NCBI RefSeq assembly: GCF_001421745.1
Contig: NZ_LMKW01000010.1
Location: 277,131 to 341,130, forward strand
Length of the DNA stretch: 64,000 bases
Reading direction: 5' to 3'
From: Sphingomonas sp. Leaf230
GTDB taxonomy: Bacteria > Pseudomonadota > Alphaproteobacteria > Sphingomonadales > Sphingomonadaceae
Shown here: piece by piece, positions 27,828-37,416 of the stretch
How positions within the stretch are numbered: position 1 is the first letter of the stretch
Layout of the letters: each line of letters begins with the position of its first letter
Made by a program: the position numbers and the translations under genes
Notes under the pieces: model-generated
Told to the model about the DNA's origin: nothing
The model's database searches: none
Seen by the model: the letters and a program-made list of their open reading frames with translations, nothing else

Positions 27828-29360
27828 GTGACGACGCTGTATTCCGTCCCCAATACCGCCACGTTCGACGAGGCAGAGCGCTCTCGCGTGATCTCGGCCT
27901 ACGACGTTGCCGGTGCGCGCGCGAAGGGCCAGCTCGACGACATCGTGGCGTTCGCAGCCGAGCTCTGCGGCGCCCCGGTCGCGTTGCTGAGCCTGGTCGA
28001 GGAGGAATATCAGCGTTTTCTGGCGCGGACCGGCTTCGACCTGGAGCAGACTCCGCGCAGCATGTCGTTCTGCGCGCACGCGATGCACCATCACGAGGTG
28101 ATGGAAGTGCCCGACGCGCAGGCCGATCCGCGGTTCGTCGACAACCCGCTGGTGACCGGCGAGCCTTATGTGCGGTTCTATGCCGGCGCGCCGCTCGTCT
28201 CCAGCGAGGGCGTGCCGCTGGGCGCACTCTGCGTGCTCGCGAACGAGCCTCGCGAAGGCCTCACACGGTTCCAGCGCGACGGCCTCACGCTGCTGGCCAA
28301 GGCGGCGATGGGCCGGCTCGACGACCGCCGTACCGCACGCGAGCAGGCGATGGCCGAGGCCGAGGCGCGTCGTACGCTCGAGGCGAGCGACCTGAAGTTT
28401 CGCACGCTCGCCGACACGATGCCGCAGATGGTGTGGTCGACGCTGCCCGATGGCTTCCACGATTACTTCAACGCGCGGTGGTACGAGTTTACCGGCACGC
28501 CCGTAGGAACGACCGATGGCGAAGGCTGGAACGACATGTTCCATCCCGACGACCAGGATCGCGCCTGGGCGATCTGGCGCCAGTCTCTCGACACCGGCGA
28601 GCCTTACAACATCGAATACAGGCTTCGGCATTTCGACGGCACGTACCGCTGGGTGCTCGGCCGCGCGCTGCCGGTCCGTAACGAAAACGGCGCCATTACG
28701 CGCTGGTTCGGCACCTGTACCGACATCCACGAACAGAAGCTGGCCTATGAGGAGCGCGAGGTCATCAGCCAGGAGCTGAGCCACCGCATCAAGAACATCT
28801 TTGCGGTGATCGCCGGGTTGATCGCGTTTTCCGCACGGGGAAAACCCGAGTTCGCGGGGATTGCGACCGATCTCCGCCACCGGATCAACGCGCTTGGCCG
28901 CGCGCACGACTTCGTCCGCCCGCACAGCGCGAACTCGCGTCCCGCCGCCGCGCAGAACAGCCTGCACGGCCTGTTGCAGGAATTGTTCGAACCGTATCAG
29001 CGGATCGACGGCGCGCGTATCAGCGTGACGGGCGACGACGTCAGCATCGACGATCGTTCGGCCACGCCGCTTGCTTTGATGTTCCACGAGCTTGCGACCA
29101 ACGCGACGAAATACGGGGCGCTGGCGACCGAACTCGGCACGGTTCGGATCACTGTCACGGCCAACGACGAGACGGTGGCGCTGAACTGGTGTGAGCAGGG
29201 TGGCCCGTCCGTCACGACGCCGATGACGCCAGCGGGCTTCGGCACACAATTGATCGAGATGAGCGCCGTACGCCAGTTGGGTGGTAGCGTGAGTCGGACT
29301 TGGAATAACGAGGGGCTGATCGTGGACCTGATGATCCCGAAAGCTGCGTTCAGCCGTTAG
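27828..29360 (+). CDS. GAF-PAS sensor histidine kinase of the HWE family
   Basis: A 510-residue soluble sensor kinase. A GAF domain spans about residues 20-170 (SFCAHAMHHHEVMEVPDAQA), and a PAS domain about 185-300 (FRTLADTMPQMVWSTLPDG, with a PAC tail ending CTDIHEQK). The phosphoacceptor His is near 319 in ELSHRIKN, the N box is HELATNATKYG near 421, and the HWE-family motif is NWCEQGG near 453. HWE kinases feed PhyR-type or single-domain regulators in the alphaproteobacterial general stress response. GTG start five bases after the ssb stop. The 3' end overlaps the convergent response regulator by 11 bases. Confidence 0.9.
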   Translation: MTTLYSVPNTATFDEAERSRVISAYDVAGARAKGQLDDIVAFAAELCGAPVALLSLVEEEYQRFLARTGFDLEQTPRSMSFCAHAMHHHEVMEVPDAQADPRFVDNPLVTGEPYVRFYAGAPLVSSEGVPLGALCVLANEPREGLTRFQRDGLTLLAKAAMGRLDDRRTAREQAMAEAEARRTLEASDLKFRTLADTMPQMVWSTLPDGFHDYFNARWYEFTGTPVGTTDGEGWNDMFHPDDQDRAWAIWRQSLDTGEPYNIEYRLRHFDGTYRWVLGRALPVRNENGAITRWFGTCTDIHEQKLAYEEREVISQELSHRIKNIFAVIAGLIAFSARGKPEFAGIATDLRHRINALGRAHDFVRPHSANSRPAAAQNSLHGLLQELFEPYQRIDGARISVTGDDVSIDDRSATPLALMFHELATNATKYGALATELGTVRITVTANDETVALNWCEQGGPSVTTPMTPAGFGTQLIEMSAVRQLGGSVSRTWNNEGLIVDLMIPKAAFSR

Positions 29361-29736
29361 CGACCCGAATCACGTCGTCATGGGCGGTAGGATCGTCGTT
29401 GCAGGCCAACGCCGCCGCGGCCAAAATTGCTGCGTCGCTGAACGGCTTGCGGATGTACCCGAGGCACTCCGCATCGCCGATCTGCGCAGGGTTGGCAGTC
29501 ACGAACACAACCTTGACGCCGTAATCCTGCGCCATCCGCTTGGCAATTTCCGGCCCGGTCGGTCCGTCGCGCAGGTTGATGTCTACGAACGCGAAGTTGC
29601 ATCCCGGTGCCGCCGCGATCGCGCTGTCGCGGTCAGCCGCAATCCCCGCGACGCCGTAGCCGGCATCCATGAGGATTCTCTCGAGATCTAGCGCAACGAA
29701 AATCTCGTCTTCGACAATGAGGGCGGTCTTGGTCAT
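29350..29736 (-). CDS. single-domain response regulator
   Basis: A 128-residue receiver domain without an output domain. Acidic residues Glu9/Asp10 (ALIVEDE), the phosphoacceptor Asp52 (FVDINLRDG), Thr near 83 (VFVTANP) and Lys near 101 (YIRKPFS) are all in place. Single-domain regulators of this kind serve as phosphate sinks or relay partners for HWE kinases in alphaproteobacteria. It is tail-to-tail with such a kinase gene, which makes it the obvious candidate partner. Met 29736 is chosen because the longer open frame adds no conserved residues. Confidence 0.88.
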   Translation of the reverse strand: MTKTALIVEDEIFVALDLERILMDAGYGVAGIAADRDSAIAAAPGCNFAFVDINLRDGPTGPEIAKRMAQDYGVKVVFVTANPAQIGDAECLGYIRKPFSDAAILAAAALACNDDPTAHDDVIRVANG

Positions 29737-29829
29737 CGGCGGAGTAACCAGTCGCCCACCGATCGGTTCCGCAATTTTGGTGATTTGGATCAACGGTTCG
29801 TCCCGATATGGTCCAACTCTTACAAACGA

Positions 29830-30429
29830 TTACCGTCGCAGCAGGAACACCGCATGCTCGGCAAGCAGGTTGGCACCGCCCGCGCCGGTGCGCTTGTCGC
29901 CCGACAAAAACCACGCATCCTCGACGATGATCCCGCGTGCATTCACGAAGGCGCGGAAATCGTCGATCGTGACGTGGTGGATGTTGGGCGTGTCATACCA
30001 GCTCTCGGGCAACTGCCGCGTCACCGGCATCCGCCCTCCCCAGAGTAGCGACAACCGCACGCGCCAATGCGCGAAATTGGGGAAGCTGACGAACGCGCGC
30101 CGGCCAATCCGCAACAGGTGATCGAGCACGAGATCGGGCGCGCGTGCGGTCTGCAACGTCTGGCTCAGGATCGCGTAATCGAAGCTGGCGTCGGGGTAGC
30201 CGGCCAGGTCGATGTCCGCATCGCCCTGGATCACCGACAGCCCGCGGGCGACCGCCGACGCCACGTTGTGCGCATCGATCTCCAGCCCGCGGGCGTCGAC
30301 GTCGCGGGTATCGCGGAGTGCGGCCATGAGCGCGCCATCGCCACAGCCGATGTCGAGCACGCGGCTACCCTGCGCGACGTTCTCGGCAATGACGGCGAGG
30401 TCGGTCCGCAATGTCTCAGGGGGCGTCAT
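29830..30429 (-). CDS. metW: methionine biosynthesis protein MetW
   Basis: A 199-residue class I methyltransferase-like protein. The SAM-site motif is VLDIGCGDGALMAAL (about residues 24-38), followed by GLEIDAHNVA, QGDADIDLAGYPDASFDYAI and the MetW hallmarks LRIGRRAFVSFPNFAHWRVR and NIHHVTIDDF. MetW acts with MetX in alphaproteobacterial methionine synthesis and raises homoserine acyltransferase activity. The ATG overlaps the preceding GNAT gene (ATGA). Confidence 0.93.
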   Translation of the reverse strand: MTPPETLRTDLAVIAENVAQGSRVLDIGCGDGALMAALRDTRDVDARGLEIDAHNVASAVARGLSVIQGDADIDLAGYPDASFDYAILSQTLQTARAPDLVLDHLLRIGRRAFVSFPNFAHWRVRLSLLWGGRMPVTRQLPESWYDTPNIHHVTIDDFRAFVNARGIIVEDAWFLSGDKRTGAGGANLLAEHAVFLLRR

Positions 30430-30860
30430 GGCGCACTCCGCAATTGCTCGGCGAGGCCCGGTGCGAGCCTCTCCATGTAGCGATCGGCATGAACCAGCGG
30501 ATGGAAACCAAGGTCCGCATACACGCCGTGCGCGTCGGCGGTAACGAGCCCAAACCTGCGCAACCCGGCAAACGAAGGATGCTCCAGGAACCAGTTCACC
30601 ATCCGCCGCCCGAGCCCCTGCCCGCGTACGGACTCGTCGACCCAGACGTCCGCCAGCCACGCAAACGTCGCGTGATCCGTAATCATTCGCGCAAAGCCGA
30701 CCTGTTGCTCGTTCTCGTACGCGCCAAGACAATGCGACCCGGCGATCGCGCGCTCGACCAGACTGCGCTCGATCCCTGGCGACCAGTAACTGCTCGCAAG
30801 CCAGCCGTGGACGCGGTCGACCTGCAACTTGCCTGCGTCGTCGGACAGGATGACCGTCAT
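30426..30860 (-). CDS. GNAT family N-acetyltransferase
   Basis: A 144-residue GNAT protein with the acetyl-CoA loop in [20 protein letters not shown] (about residues 69-88; RGQGLG pattern) and a closing [19 protein letters not shown]. The opening [17 protein letters not shown] is the form seen in a common subgroup of uncharacterised bacterial acetyltransferases. It is wedged between metX and metW with four-base overlaps on both sides, so it is made together with the homoserine acetylation pair. Its substrate is unknown. Confidence 0.88.
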   Translation of the reverse strand: MTVILSDDAGKLQVDRVHGWLASSYWSPGIERSLVERAIAGSHCLGAYENEQQVGFARMITDHATFAWLADVWVDESVRGQGLGRRMVNWFLEHPSFAGLRRFGLVTADAHGVYADLGFHPLVHADRYMERLAPGLAEQLRSAP

Positions 30861-32023
30861 CGGCCGGCCCTCAGGAAGCCGTCGACGACGCGGTTGAGAT
30901 CGGGCGCCTCCAGCAGGAACGCGTCGTGACCATACGGGCTCGACAGCTCGACGAAGCTGACCGGCGCGCCGGCAGCGTTGAGCGCCTGGACGATCGCGCG
31001 CGATTCGGCGGTCGGGTAGAGCCAGTCGGTGTCGAAGCTGACGAGGCAGAACCGCGATTTGGTGGCGCGGAACGCGTTGGCGAGCAGCCCGCCATGCTCC
31101 TCCGCGAGATCGAAATAATCCATCGCGCGCGTGATGTAGAGGTACGAGTTCGCATCGAACCGGTCGGTGAACGCGAGCCCCTGGTGGCGCAGATAGCTCT
31201 CGACCTGGAAATCCGCGTCGAACCCGAACGACTTCGCGTCGCGCGCCTGAAGCCGACGCCCGAACTTCTCGGTCAGCCCTGCCTCCGACAGATAGGTGAT
31301 GTGCGCCGCCATCCGCGCGACCGCGAGCCCGGCGGTCGGCGCGTCGTCGTCGTGATACTCACCGCCGCGCCAGTTCGGATCGGCCATCACCGCTTGGCGC
31401 CCGACCTCATGGAACGCGATGTTCTGCGCCGTATGCCGCGCGGTCGAGGCGATCACGACGCAGGCCTTCACGCGGTCGGGAAAGGTCGCGGGCCAGCTCA
31501 GCGCTTGCATCCCGCCCATCGATCCGCCGACCACTGCGTGGAGCACGCCGACGCCGAGATGATCGAGCAGCATCGCCTGCGCACGCACCATGTCGCGGAT
31601 CGTGATGACCGGGAAGCTCATCGCCCACGGCCGTCCGGTTGCCGGGTTGATCGTCGCGGGTCCCGAAGTGCCCATGCAACTGCCGAGCACATTCGCACAG
31701 ACGACGAAGTGCCGCGCAGGGTCGATCGGCTTGCCTTCACCGACCATCCGCGTCCACCAACCGGGCTTGCCGGTGCGGGGGTGATGCGAGGCGACGTGCT
31801 GGTCGCCGGTCAGCGCGTGACAGATCAGGACCGCGTTCGAGGCGTCGGCGTTGAGCGTCCCGTAGGTCTCGTACGCAATATCCACTGGCGACAGCAGCAC
31901 GCCGCCATCGAGCCTGAGCGGCCCCGGCAACGTGACGCGCCGCGCGAGACCAAAGCGCTGGTCGGTGTCATGGCGGGTCCCGGAGTCGATGGCAGGCGTG
32001 TCGAGCATGCCGCGCGCTACCAT
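30857..32023 (-). CDS. metX: homoserine O-acetyltransferase
   Basis: A 388-residue alpha/beta hydrolase that acetylates homoserine with acetyl-CoA, the first committed step to methionine. Key parts are [23 protein letters not shown], the nucleophile Ser in [10 protein letters not shown], the Asp of the triad in SFDTDWLYP, and the His in YGHDAF. Some MetX proteins are really succinyltransferases; the sequence alone does not settle the acyl donor here. ATG 32023 is used; ATG 32008 (MLDTPAID) is an equally acceptable start. Confidence 0.93.
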   Translation of the reverse strand: MVARGMLDTPAIDSGTRHDTDQRFGLARRVTLPGPLRLDGGVLLSPVDIAYETYGTLNADASNAVLICHALTGDQHVASHHPRTGKPGWWTRMVGEGKPIDPARHFVVCANVLGSCMGTSGPATINPATGRPWAMSFPVITIRDMVRAQAMLLDHLGVGVLHAVVGGSMGGMQALSWPATFPDRVKACVVIASTARHTAQNIAFHEVGRQAVMADPNWRGGEYHDDDAPTAGLAVARMAAHITYLSEAGLTEKFGRRLQARDAKSFGFDADFQVESYLRHQGLAFTDRFDANSYLYITRAMDYFDLAEEHGGLLANAFRATKSRFCLVSFDTDWLYPTAESRAIVQALNAAGAPVSFVELSSPYGHDAFLLEAPDLNRVVDGFLRAGR

Positions 32024-32058
32024 AAGCGGCGGCCGTCATGCCAGCGCCGCTTCCTCGA

Positions 32059-32183
32059 TCCTCCCCCGCAAGGGGGAGGTGGCTGGCCCTTGCCAGACGG
32101 AGGGGGAGGTAAGGAAAACAGCTGTTGCGTCACCCTCCCCCTCCGTCGCCTTCAGCGCCACCTCCCCCTTGCGGGGGAGGATC
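32059..32183. repeat. palindromic repeat family C, copy 2
   Basis: Nested arms CCTCCCCCGCAAGGGGGAGG and CCTCCCCCTTGCGGGGGAGG outside, GACGGAGGGGGAG / CTCCCCCTCCGTC inside. Sits between the divergent metX and hisC genes, i.e. inside their promoter region rather than behind genes, so terminator function alone cannot explain the family. Confidence 0.85.
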
Positions 32184-32251
32184 GTGAACTCCGTCCTTGC
32201 CACGCACAAAGATTTGCCACCGCGCCACACCGCCCGCTATGTCCCGCGGCC

Positions 32252-33361
32252 ATGACAAACATCACGCCCGCCCCTGCGCCGAAGCCCTGGATTCTGGGGA
32301 TCGCGCCGTACACGCCCGGCCGTTCGACGACCGACGATGGCCGCTCGGTGATCAAGCTGTCGTCGAACGAGAACCCGCTCGGCACCAGCCCTGCCGCGAA
32401 AGCCGCGTTCGATGCCGCCGACCGCACGCTGGAACGCTATCCGGATGCGGGCGCGGTCGAACTGCGCGAGGCACTGGCGGCGCATTACGACCTCGATCCG
32501 GCGCGCGTGATCTACGGCACCGGCTCCGACGAGATCTTGCATCTTGTCGCGGGCGCCTATGCCGGCCCGGGCGACGAAATCATCCACGTCCGCTACGGAT
32601 TCGCGGTGTACGAGATCGCCACGCGCCGCGTCGGCGCCGAGCCCGTCATCGTCGACGACCGCGACTATGCGACCGACGTCGACGCGATCCTCGCTGCCGT
32701 CACCGAGCGCACCCGCGTGGTGTTCGTCGCGAACCCGAACAATCCGACCGGCACGTTCACGCCGCGGGCGGAAATCGCGCGGCTGCATGCGGGACTGCCG
32801 AAGTCGGTGCTGCTCGTGCTCGACCAGGCCTATGCCGAATATCTGTCGCCCGAGGAGGACGATGCCGGCCTCGCGCTGGCGATGACCGAGGCGAACGTGC
32901 TCGTCACGCGGACCTTCTCGAAGATTCACGGTTTGGCTGCCGAGCGGATCGGCTGGGGCTATGCCTGCGCGCCGATCATCGACGCGATGCACCGCATCCG
33001 CGCACCGTTCAACGTGACGACGGCGGGCCAAGCGGCGGCGGTCGCCGCGATCGGCGACACCGCTTTCGTCGACGCGACGCGCGCGCACAATGACACGTGG
33101 CGCGGCTGGTTCGTCGAGCAGATCGGGCAGATGGGCAATGCGGGGCTTCGTGCGGTGCCGTCGAAGGCGAACTTCGTGCTCGTGCTGTTCGAGGGCACGC
33201 TGACCGCCGATGCCGCGTATCACGGGCTTATGGACGCTGGCTACATCGTCCGCTGGCTGCCGGGACAGGGCCTGCCCAACGCACTGCGCATCACGATCGG
33301 CACGGAGGCGGAAACGCGCGGCGTCACTGCGGCGCTGCGTAATCTGGTCGAAGCGGCCTGA
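32252..33361 (+). CDS. hisC: histidinol-phosphate aminotransferase
   Basis: A 369-residue fold-type I PLP aminotransferase. Typical elements are [13 protein letters not shown] near residue 34, [11 protein letters not shown], and the PLP lysine in [16 protein letters not shown], with a C-terminal Arg in [11 protein letters not shown]. It makes histidinol phosphate, and in alphaproteobacteria it often also serves aromatic amino acid transamination, which fits its coupling to prephenate dehydrogenase (the stop overlaps the next start by one base). Confidence 0.93.
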   Translation: MTNITPAPAPKPWILGIAPYTPGRSTTDDGRSVIKLSSNENPLGTSPAAKAAFDAADRTLERYPDAGAVELREALAAHYDLDPARVIYGTGSDEILHLVAGAYAGPGDEIIHVRYGFAVYEIATRRVGAEPVIVDDRDYATDVDAILAAVTERTRVVFVANPNNPTGTFTPRAEIARLHAGLPKSVLLVLDQAYAEYLSPEEDDAGLALAMTEANVLVTRTFSKIHGLAAERIGWGYACAPIIDAMHRIRAPFNVTTAGQAAAVAAIGDTAFVDATRAHNDTWRGWFVEQIGQMGNAGLRAVPSKANFVLVLFEGTLTADAAYHGLMDAGYIVRWLPGQGLPNALRITIGTEAETRGVTAALRNLVEAA

Positions 33362-34269
33362 TGCTGCCGTTCGCGCGCGTCACGATCATCGGGCTGGGAC
33401 TGATCGGCTCGTCGGTGGCGCGCGCGGTGCAGGCGACGATGCCGACGGTCCGCGTCACTGGCTACGATGCCGATGCGACCGTGCGCGAAGCCGCCGACCG
33501 ACTGCAGTTCTGCGACGACGTCGCGGATTCGGCCGGCGCGGCGGTAATCGACGCCGACCTCGTGATCCTGTGCGTGCCCGTCGGGATCATGGGCGAGGTC
33601 GCCGCCGAGTTCGCGGCTGAGCTTCCCGCGGATGCGATCGTCAGCGACGTCGGCAGCTGCAAGGCCGAAATCGTCCGCGCGCTCACCGAAGCACTGCCCA
33701 ACGCGACCGTCATCCCCGCGCACCCGGTCGCCGGTACCGAGCGAAGCGGGCCCGAAGCCGGCTTTGCGACGCTGTTCCGCCATCGCTGGTGCATCGTCAC
33801 GCCCCCCGAAGGCGCGGACCCCGTCGCAGTCGAGCGCGTGTCGGAATTCTGGCGCAGGCTCGGCGCGCAGGTCGAGACGATGGCGCCCGAGCATCACGAC
33901 CGTGTCCTCGCCGTCACCAGCCATCTGCCGCATCTGATCGCCTATACGATCGTCGGCACGGCGGGCGATCTCGAGGAAGTGACGCAGTCGGAGGTCATCA
34001 AATACTCCGCCGGCGGGTTCCGCGATTTCACGCGGATCGCGGCGTCGGACCCGACGATGTGGCGCGACATCTTCCTCAACAACCGCGAGGCGGTGCTGGA
34101 GATGCTCCAACGCTTCTCGGAGGACCTGAGCCATCTCCAGCGCGCGATCCGCTGGGGCGATGGCGATGCGCTGTTCGACCTGTTCACGCGGACTCGGGCG
34201 ATCCGGCGGAGCATCGTCGAGCAGGGGCAGGACGATGACGTCCAGGATTTCGGGCGTACGCACGGGTAA
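33361..34269 (+). CDS. tyrC: prephenate/arogenate dehydrogenase
   Basis: A 302-residue NAD(P)-dependent dehydrogenase converting prephenate (or arogenate) on the way to tyrosine. The Rossmann motif is GLGLIGSSVARA at residues 11-22. DVGSCKAEIVRAL and the catalytic region PAHPVAGTERSGPEAG follow, with SHLPHLIAY in the C-terminal helical domain. There is no fused chorismate mutase. It is in one unit with hisC, a common alphaproteobacterial arrangement. Whether it prefers prephenate or arogenate is not decidable from sequence. Confidence 0.92.
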   Translation: MLPFARVTIIGLGLIGSSVARAVQATMPTVRVTGYDADATVREAADRLQFCDDVADSAGAAVIDADLVILCVPVGIMGEVAAEFAAELPADAIVSDVGSCKAEIVRALTEALPNATVIPAHPVAGTERSGPEAGFATLFRHRWCIVTPPEGADPVAVERVSEFWRRLGAQVETMAPEHHDRVLAVTSHLPHLIAYTIVGTAGDLEEVTQSEVIKYSAGGFRDFTRIAASDPTMWRDIFLNNREAVLEMLQRFSEDLSHLQRAIRWGDGDALFDLFTRTRAIRRSIVEQGQDDDVQDFGRTHG

Positions 34270-34299
34270 GGGCTGAGCCCGCGCAGTACCTAAGAATGC

Positions 34300-34404
34300 C
34301 CCCCCCGGCGAAGGCCGGGGCCCAATTGGGTAGGCTCGAGTAACCGCGAGCAACGCACATTAAAACGTCCCCCAATTGGGCCCCGGCCTTCGCCGGGGTG
34401 GTGG
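34300..34404. repeat. palindromic repeat family A, copy 4
   Basis: Arms CCCCGGCGAAGGCCGGGGCC and GGGCCCCGGCCTTCGCCGGGG (shown in part), each with an adjoining CAATTGGG, lie between the convergent tyrC and plsC genes. Confidence 0.85.
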
Positions 34405-34431
34405 ACTGCTGGGGGGGTGCCTCCCCCGACG

Positions 34432-35130
34432 TTAGTCCAGCGCGTTCATCGCCGCGTGGACCCGCTGCTCCGCTTCCTCGCGCGGCAGGCCCGGCGGCAC
34501 CACCTCGCCGAAACGGAAGGTGATCACCCCCGGCACCTTCGGCCCCTTTTTCGGCCACACCAGCCCGCTGTCGCACGCGATCGGCACCGTCGGCATTTTC
34601 AGCGCGCGATACAGCCCGGCAAACCCCGGCTTCAATGGCGGATGCTCACCCGGCGACACCCGCGTCCCTTCCGGAAAGATCAGGATCGAGCGTCCGGTCG
34701 CCTTCGCCGCGGTCGCCTCGCGCATCATGTTCCGCATCGCCTTCGCCGACGCCTCGCGGTCGACGACGATCGCACCGTAGCGCCGCGCCGCCCAACCCCA
34801 GGCCGGGATATCCGCCAGTTCGCGCTTCAACACGATCGCCGGACCGTCGAGCAGCGCCTGCAACTCGAGCGTCTCGAACATCGCCTGATGCTTGCACGCA
34901 TAGAACGCCGGCCCGGTCGGCCGTGTCCCCTCCACGCGGATATGCACACCGAGAATCCACCGCGCACACCACCTGTGGAAGCGCGTCCAGATCGTCGAAT
35001 GCACGATCACCGCGCGCGAGCCGAACAGCGCCGAGATCGGCACGGTCACCACGATCGGCACCGAGATCGTGTAGAAAACGAGCATGAACGCCCAGTTACG
35101 CAGCCAGATCATCCGCCATATCCAATCCAC
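34432..35130 (-). CDS. plsC: 1-acyl-sn-glycerol-3-phosphate acyltransferase
   Basis: A 232-residue membrane-bound LPLAT enzyme that makes phosphatidic acid. The catalytic block is KHQAMFETL (H-x4-E, the form seen in many proteobacterial PlsC proteins rather than H-x4-D), the second block contains LKRELADIPAWGWAARR, and the phosphate-binding block is IFPEGTRVSPGE. One hydrophobic segment near the N-terminus anchors it. The GTG start lies within the ydcF-like gene (22-base overlap). Confidence 0.9.
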   Translation of the reverse strand: MDWIWRMIWLRNWAFMLVFYTISVPIVVTVPISALFGSRAVIVHSTIWTRFHRWCARWILGVHIRVEGTRPTGPAFYACKHQAMFETLELQALLDGPAIVLKRELADIPAWGWAARRYGAIVVDREASAKAMRNMMREATAAKATGRSILIFPEGTRVSPGEHPPLKPGFAGLYRALKMPTVPIACDSGLVWPKKGPKVPGVITFRFGEVVPPGLPREEAEQRVHAAMNALD

Positions 35131-35645
35131 AACGCGATCCGGCGAAGGATCAACTTGTTATATTCGTTGACCAAAGTCCCAAGCCGCGGCGTCCCCGGCA
35201 CGCCATCGCCGAGGATCACGACGTTCTTATCGAGCGCCGCCGCCAGTTCCATCCGCGCGCGCGCGACATGCCAATCCGAGGTCACTAGCCGCACCGAGCG
35301 GTATTTGTGCACACGCACCCACTGCGCGGTCTCCTCCGCATTGGAGCGCGTATCGACCGCGTCTGCACCGAGATCGATGCAGCATGCGAACAATGCGGGC
35401 GACGTCCGATATTCCAGCGCAAGATCGATCGGCCGCACCCCCGGCGCTACACCCGTCACGAGCATTCGCTTCGCCTGATGATCGCGGAGCAGCGCGATAC
35501 CGCGATCGATCCGCCCTGCCCCACCGGTCGGTACGACGATCGCGTCCGAGGTAAACCCGTCGAGCGGTTTTGGCAGCAGCAGCATGAACAGCGCGAACCC
35601 GAACGCCCAGGCGAGCGCCATGATGCCGAACAGCCGGACGATCAC
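35109..35645 (-). CDS. YdcF family protein (DUF218)
   Basis: A 178-residue protein with one N-terminal membrane helix (residues about 5-25) and a DUF218 domain: DAIVVPTGGAGRIDRGIALL, then MLVTGVAPGV, ADAVDTRSNAEET and VTSDWHVARARMEL. Family members such as ElyC/SanA influence envelope integrity and polysaccharide carriers, but no reaction is established. GTG start overlapping the ftsX stop (GTGA). Together with plsC, ftsX and ftsE it forms an envelope operon. Confidence 0.87.
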   Translation of the reverse strand: MIVRLFGIMALAWAFGFALFMLLLPKPLDGFTSDAIVVPTGGAGRIDRGIALLRDHQAKRMLVTGVAPGVRPIDLALEYRTSPALFACCIDLGADAVDTRSNAEETAQWVRVHKYRSVRLVTSDWHVARARMELAAALDKNVVILGDGVPGTPRLGTLVNEYNKLILRRIALWIGYGG

Positions 35646-36538
35646 AGGATATGCCTCAGCGCGCGGACGATCGTCACGCGGGCGGCGAGCGTGGCGAGGA
35701 CGACGAACGCGATCGGCAGTATCGCCAGCGCCACCCAGTCGACTCCGCCCAGCGTCACCCCGCCGAGCAGTTCCGAACCCAGTCCGTGCAACCGGATCCC
35801 GACGAACGCGACCACCAGCAACGCCGCGACACCGCCGCCGAGTCCGCCGATGGTCGCGTCGAGCGCGATCCGCCGCTGGAACAGACGCGCGACCTGGAGA
35901 TCGGTCGAGCCGAGCATGTGCATGACCGCGATCGTCTCGCGGTGCGTCTCCAACCCTGCGCGTGCGGCCAGAACCACGACCGCGGCGGTCGCACTCGCCA
36001 TCAGCAGAACCAGCGCCAGCGCGAGGAACGTCAGCGAACGCATCACGTCGTTGACCGGCGACATCCAGCTTTCGTGGCGATCGACACGGACGATCGGGCT
36101 CAGGCGGCGGACACTGGTCGCGACCCGCGCCGCGGCCGCTTCGTCGTGATCAGCTAGGTCAACGTCGATCATCGCAGGCACCGGCAATTGCGGATCGGCG
36201 CCGTCGGACCCGAGCCAGGGTTGCAGCAGCCGCGTGAGTTCGGCGCGATCGACCGGCGCTGCCGTCGCCACCGCCGGCATCGTCCGCAACGCCGTTAGCA
36301 CCCGCGCCGCAACCGCGTCACGACGGACCGGATCGCCATCGACGACCTGCACCGTCAGCCGGCCCGCCAGTTGCCGATCGAGCAAGCGCGCCGCGCCCGC
36401 GGTCGCCAGTCCCAAGGCGGCGGCTAGCATCGTCAGGAACAGCATGATCGCCATCACCCACGTCATTGCGCGCAGGCCGCCCGCTTCGTCGAGCACGCGG
36501 CGCTCGACCGATGATCGCGCCTTCGACACCCCCATCAT
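35642..36538 (-). CDS. ftsX: cell division protein FtsX
   Basis: A 298-residue permease-like protein with the FtsX layout: a cytoplasmic N-terminus, one helix (about 25-48), a large periplasmic loop (about 60-160), then three helices, with the conserved ETIAVMHMLGSTDLQVARLF stretch before the third. FtsEX activates septal cell-wall hydrolases during division. Met at 36538 overlaps the ftsE stop by four bases. The same frame remains open through ftsE, but that part is a shadow of ftsE. Confidence 0.9.
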   Translation of the reverse strand: MMGVSKARSSVERRVLDEAGGLRAMTWVMAIMLFLTMLAAALGLATAGAARLLDRQLAGRLTVQVVDGDPVRRDAVAARVLTALRTMPAVATAAPVDRAELTRLLQPWLGSDGADPQLPVPAMIDVDLADHDEAAAARVATSVRRLSPIVRVDRHESWMSPVNDVMRSLTFLALALVLLMASATAAVVVLAARAGLETHRETIAVMHMLGSTDLQVARLFQRRIALDATIGGLGGGVAALLVVAFVGIRLHGLGSELLGGVTLGGVDWVALAILPIAFVVLATLAARVTIVRALRHIL

Positions 36539-37251
36539 TCGGGCCGCGTCGGCGGATAGCGGAGCGAGCCGGTCGGATCGAGCAGCCGCCCGCGATCGAG
36601 CCGCATCATCTGCGCGCCCGGAATCCGCCCAAGCAGGTGGAAGTCGTGCGTCGCGACCACCACGGTCGTCCCCAGCTTGTTGAGCGATTCGAACAGGTGG
36701 AGCAGTCGCTCGGCCATGTCGGGATCGACATTGCCGGTTGGCTCGTCCGCGACCAGGATCTCGGGGCGCGCGATCACCGCGCGGGCGATCGCGACGCGCT
36801 GCTGCTCGCCGCCCGACAATGTTGCCGGCCGCGCATCCGCACGCTCGGTCAGCCCGACCCAAGCGAGCATCTCGCGCACCGGTTGCTCGATGTCCGCCTC
36901 TGGCATCCCCGCCACGCGCAACGGCAGCGCGATATTGTCCCAGGTCGACAGATGGGGGACGAGCCGGAAATCCTGGAAGACGACGCCGATCCGCCGGCGG
37001 AATCCGGGCAACCTGTCGCGCGACAACACCACCGCATCCTCGCCGAACAGCCGGATCACGCCGCGCGTTGGGCGTTGTGCAAGGTACAACAGCTTGAGCA
37101 ACGAGGTCTTCCCCGCCCCACTCGCGCCGGTGAGGAAGTAGAACGCACCACTGCGCAGCGTGAAGCTGAGGTCCGCCAGCGTCTCCGGCCCTGCATCGGG
37201 GCCCGTGCCGTAGCGAAGCCCGACGTTTTCGAATTGGACGATATTCGCCAT
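36535..37251 (-). CDS. ftsE: cell division ATP-binding protein FtsE
   Basis: A 238-residue ABC ATPase. Walker A is GASGAGKTS (about residues 42-50), the Q loop is [12 protein letters not shown], the signature is [14 protein letters not shown], Walker B is [12 protein letters not shown], and the switch His is in VVVATHD. It partners FtsX and links FtsZ to peptidoglycan hydrolysis. The start [10 protein letters not shown] at 37251 is the family start. Divergent from the zinc-ribbon gene. Confidence 0.94.
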   Translation of the reverse strand: MANIVQFENVGLRYGTGPDAGPETLADLSFTLRSGAFYFLTGASGAGKTSLLKLLYLAQRPTRGVIRLFGEDAVVLSRDRLPGFRRRIGVVFQDFRLVPHLSTWDNIALPLRVAGMPEADIEQPVREMLAWVGLTERADARPATLSGGEQQRVAIARAVIARPEILVADEPTGNVDPDMAERLLHLFESLNKLGTTVVVATHDFHLLGRIPGAQMMRLDRGRLLDPTGSLRYPPTRPE

Positions 37252-37416
37252 GACGTGGTTGCGCCCGCTCTCGCCCGCTTGATGCCCGTGCCAATGCCCG
37301 TATCGGCGCTTTGCCATGAAAGCCCGCGCCGCTTCAAGCTTGCCACATATGCGGGCCGCGTGCTTATTCGCCACGAGATACGGTCGCGCTCCGGCGGCCG
37401 CTGGTGAAGCGTACCC

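Noticed and set aside
30926..32251. Plus-strand extension of the hisC frame across metX
   Set aside because: It is antisense to metX and passes through repeat family C before reaching the true hisC start at 32252.
32024..32251. SAM riboswitch upstream of metX
   Set aside because: The gap is nearly all repeat family C; no SAM-II type pseudoknot sequence could be recognised.
36539..37294. Upstream extension of the ftsX frame through ftsE
   Set aside because: The DNA encodes FtsE with all ABC motifs in another frame; the extension has no FtsX character.
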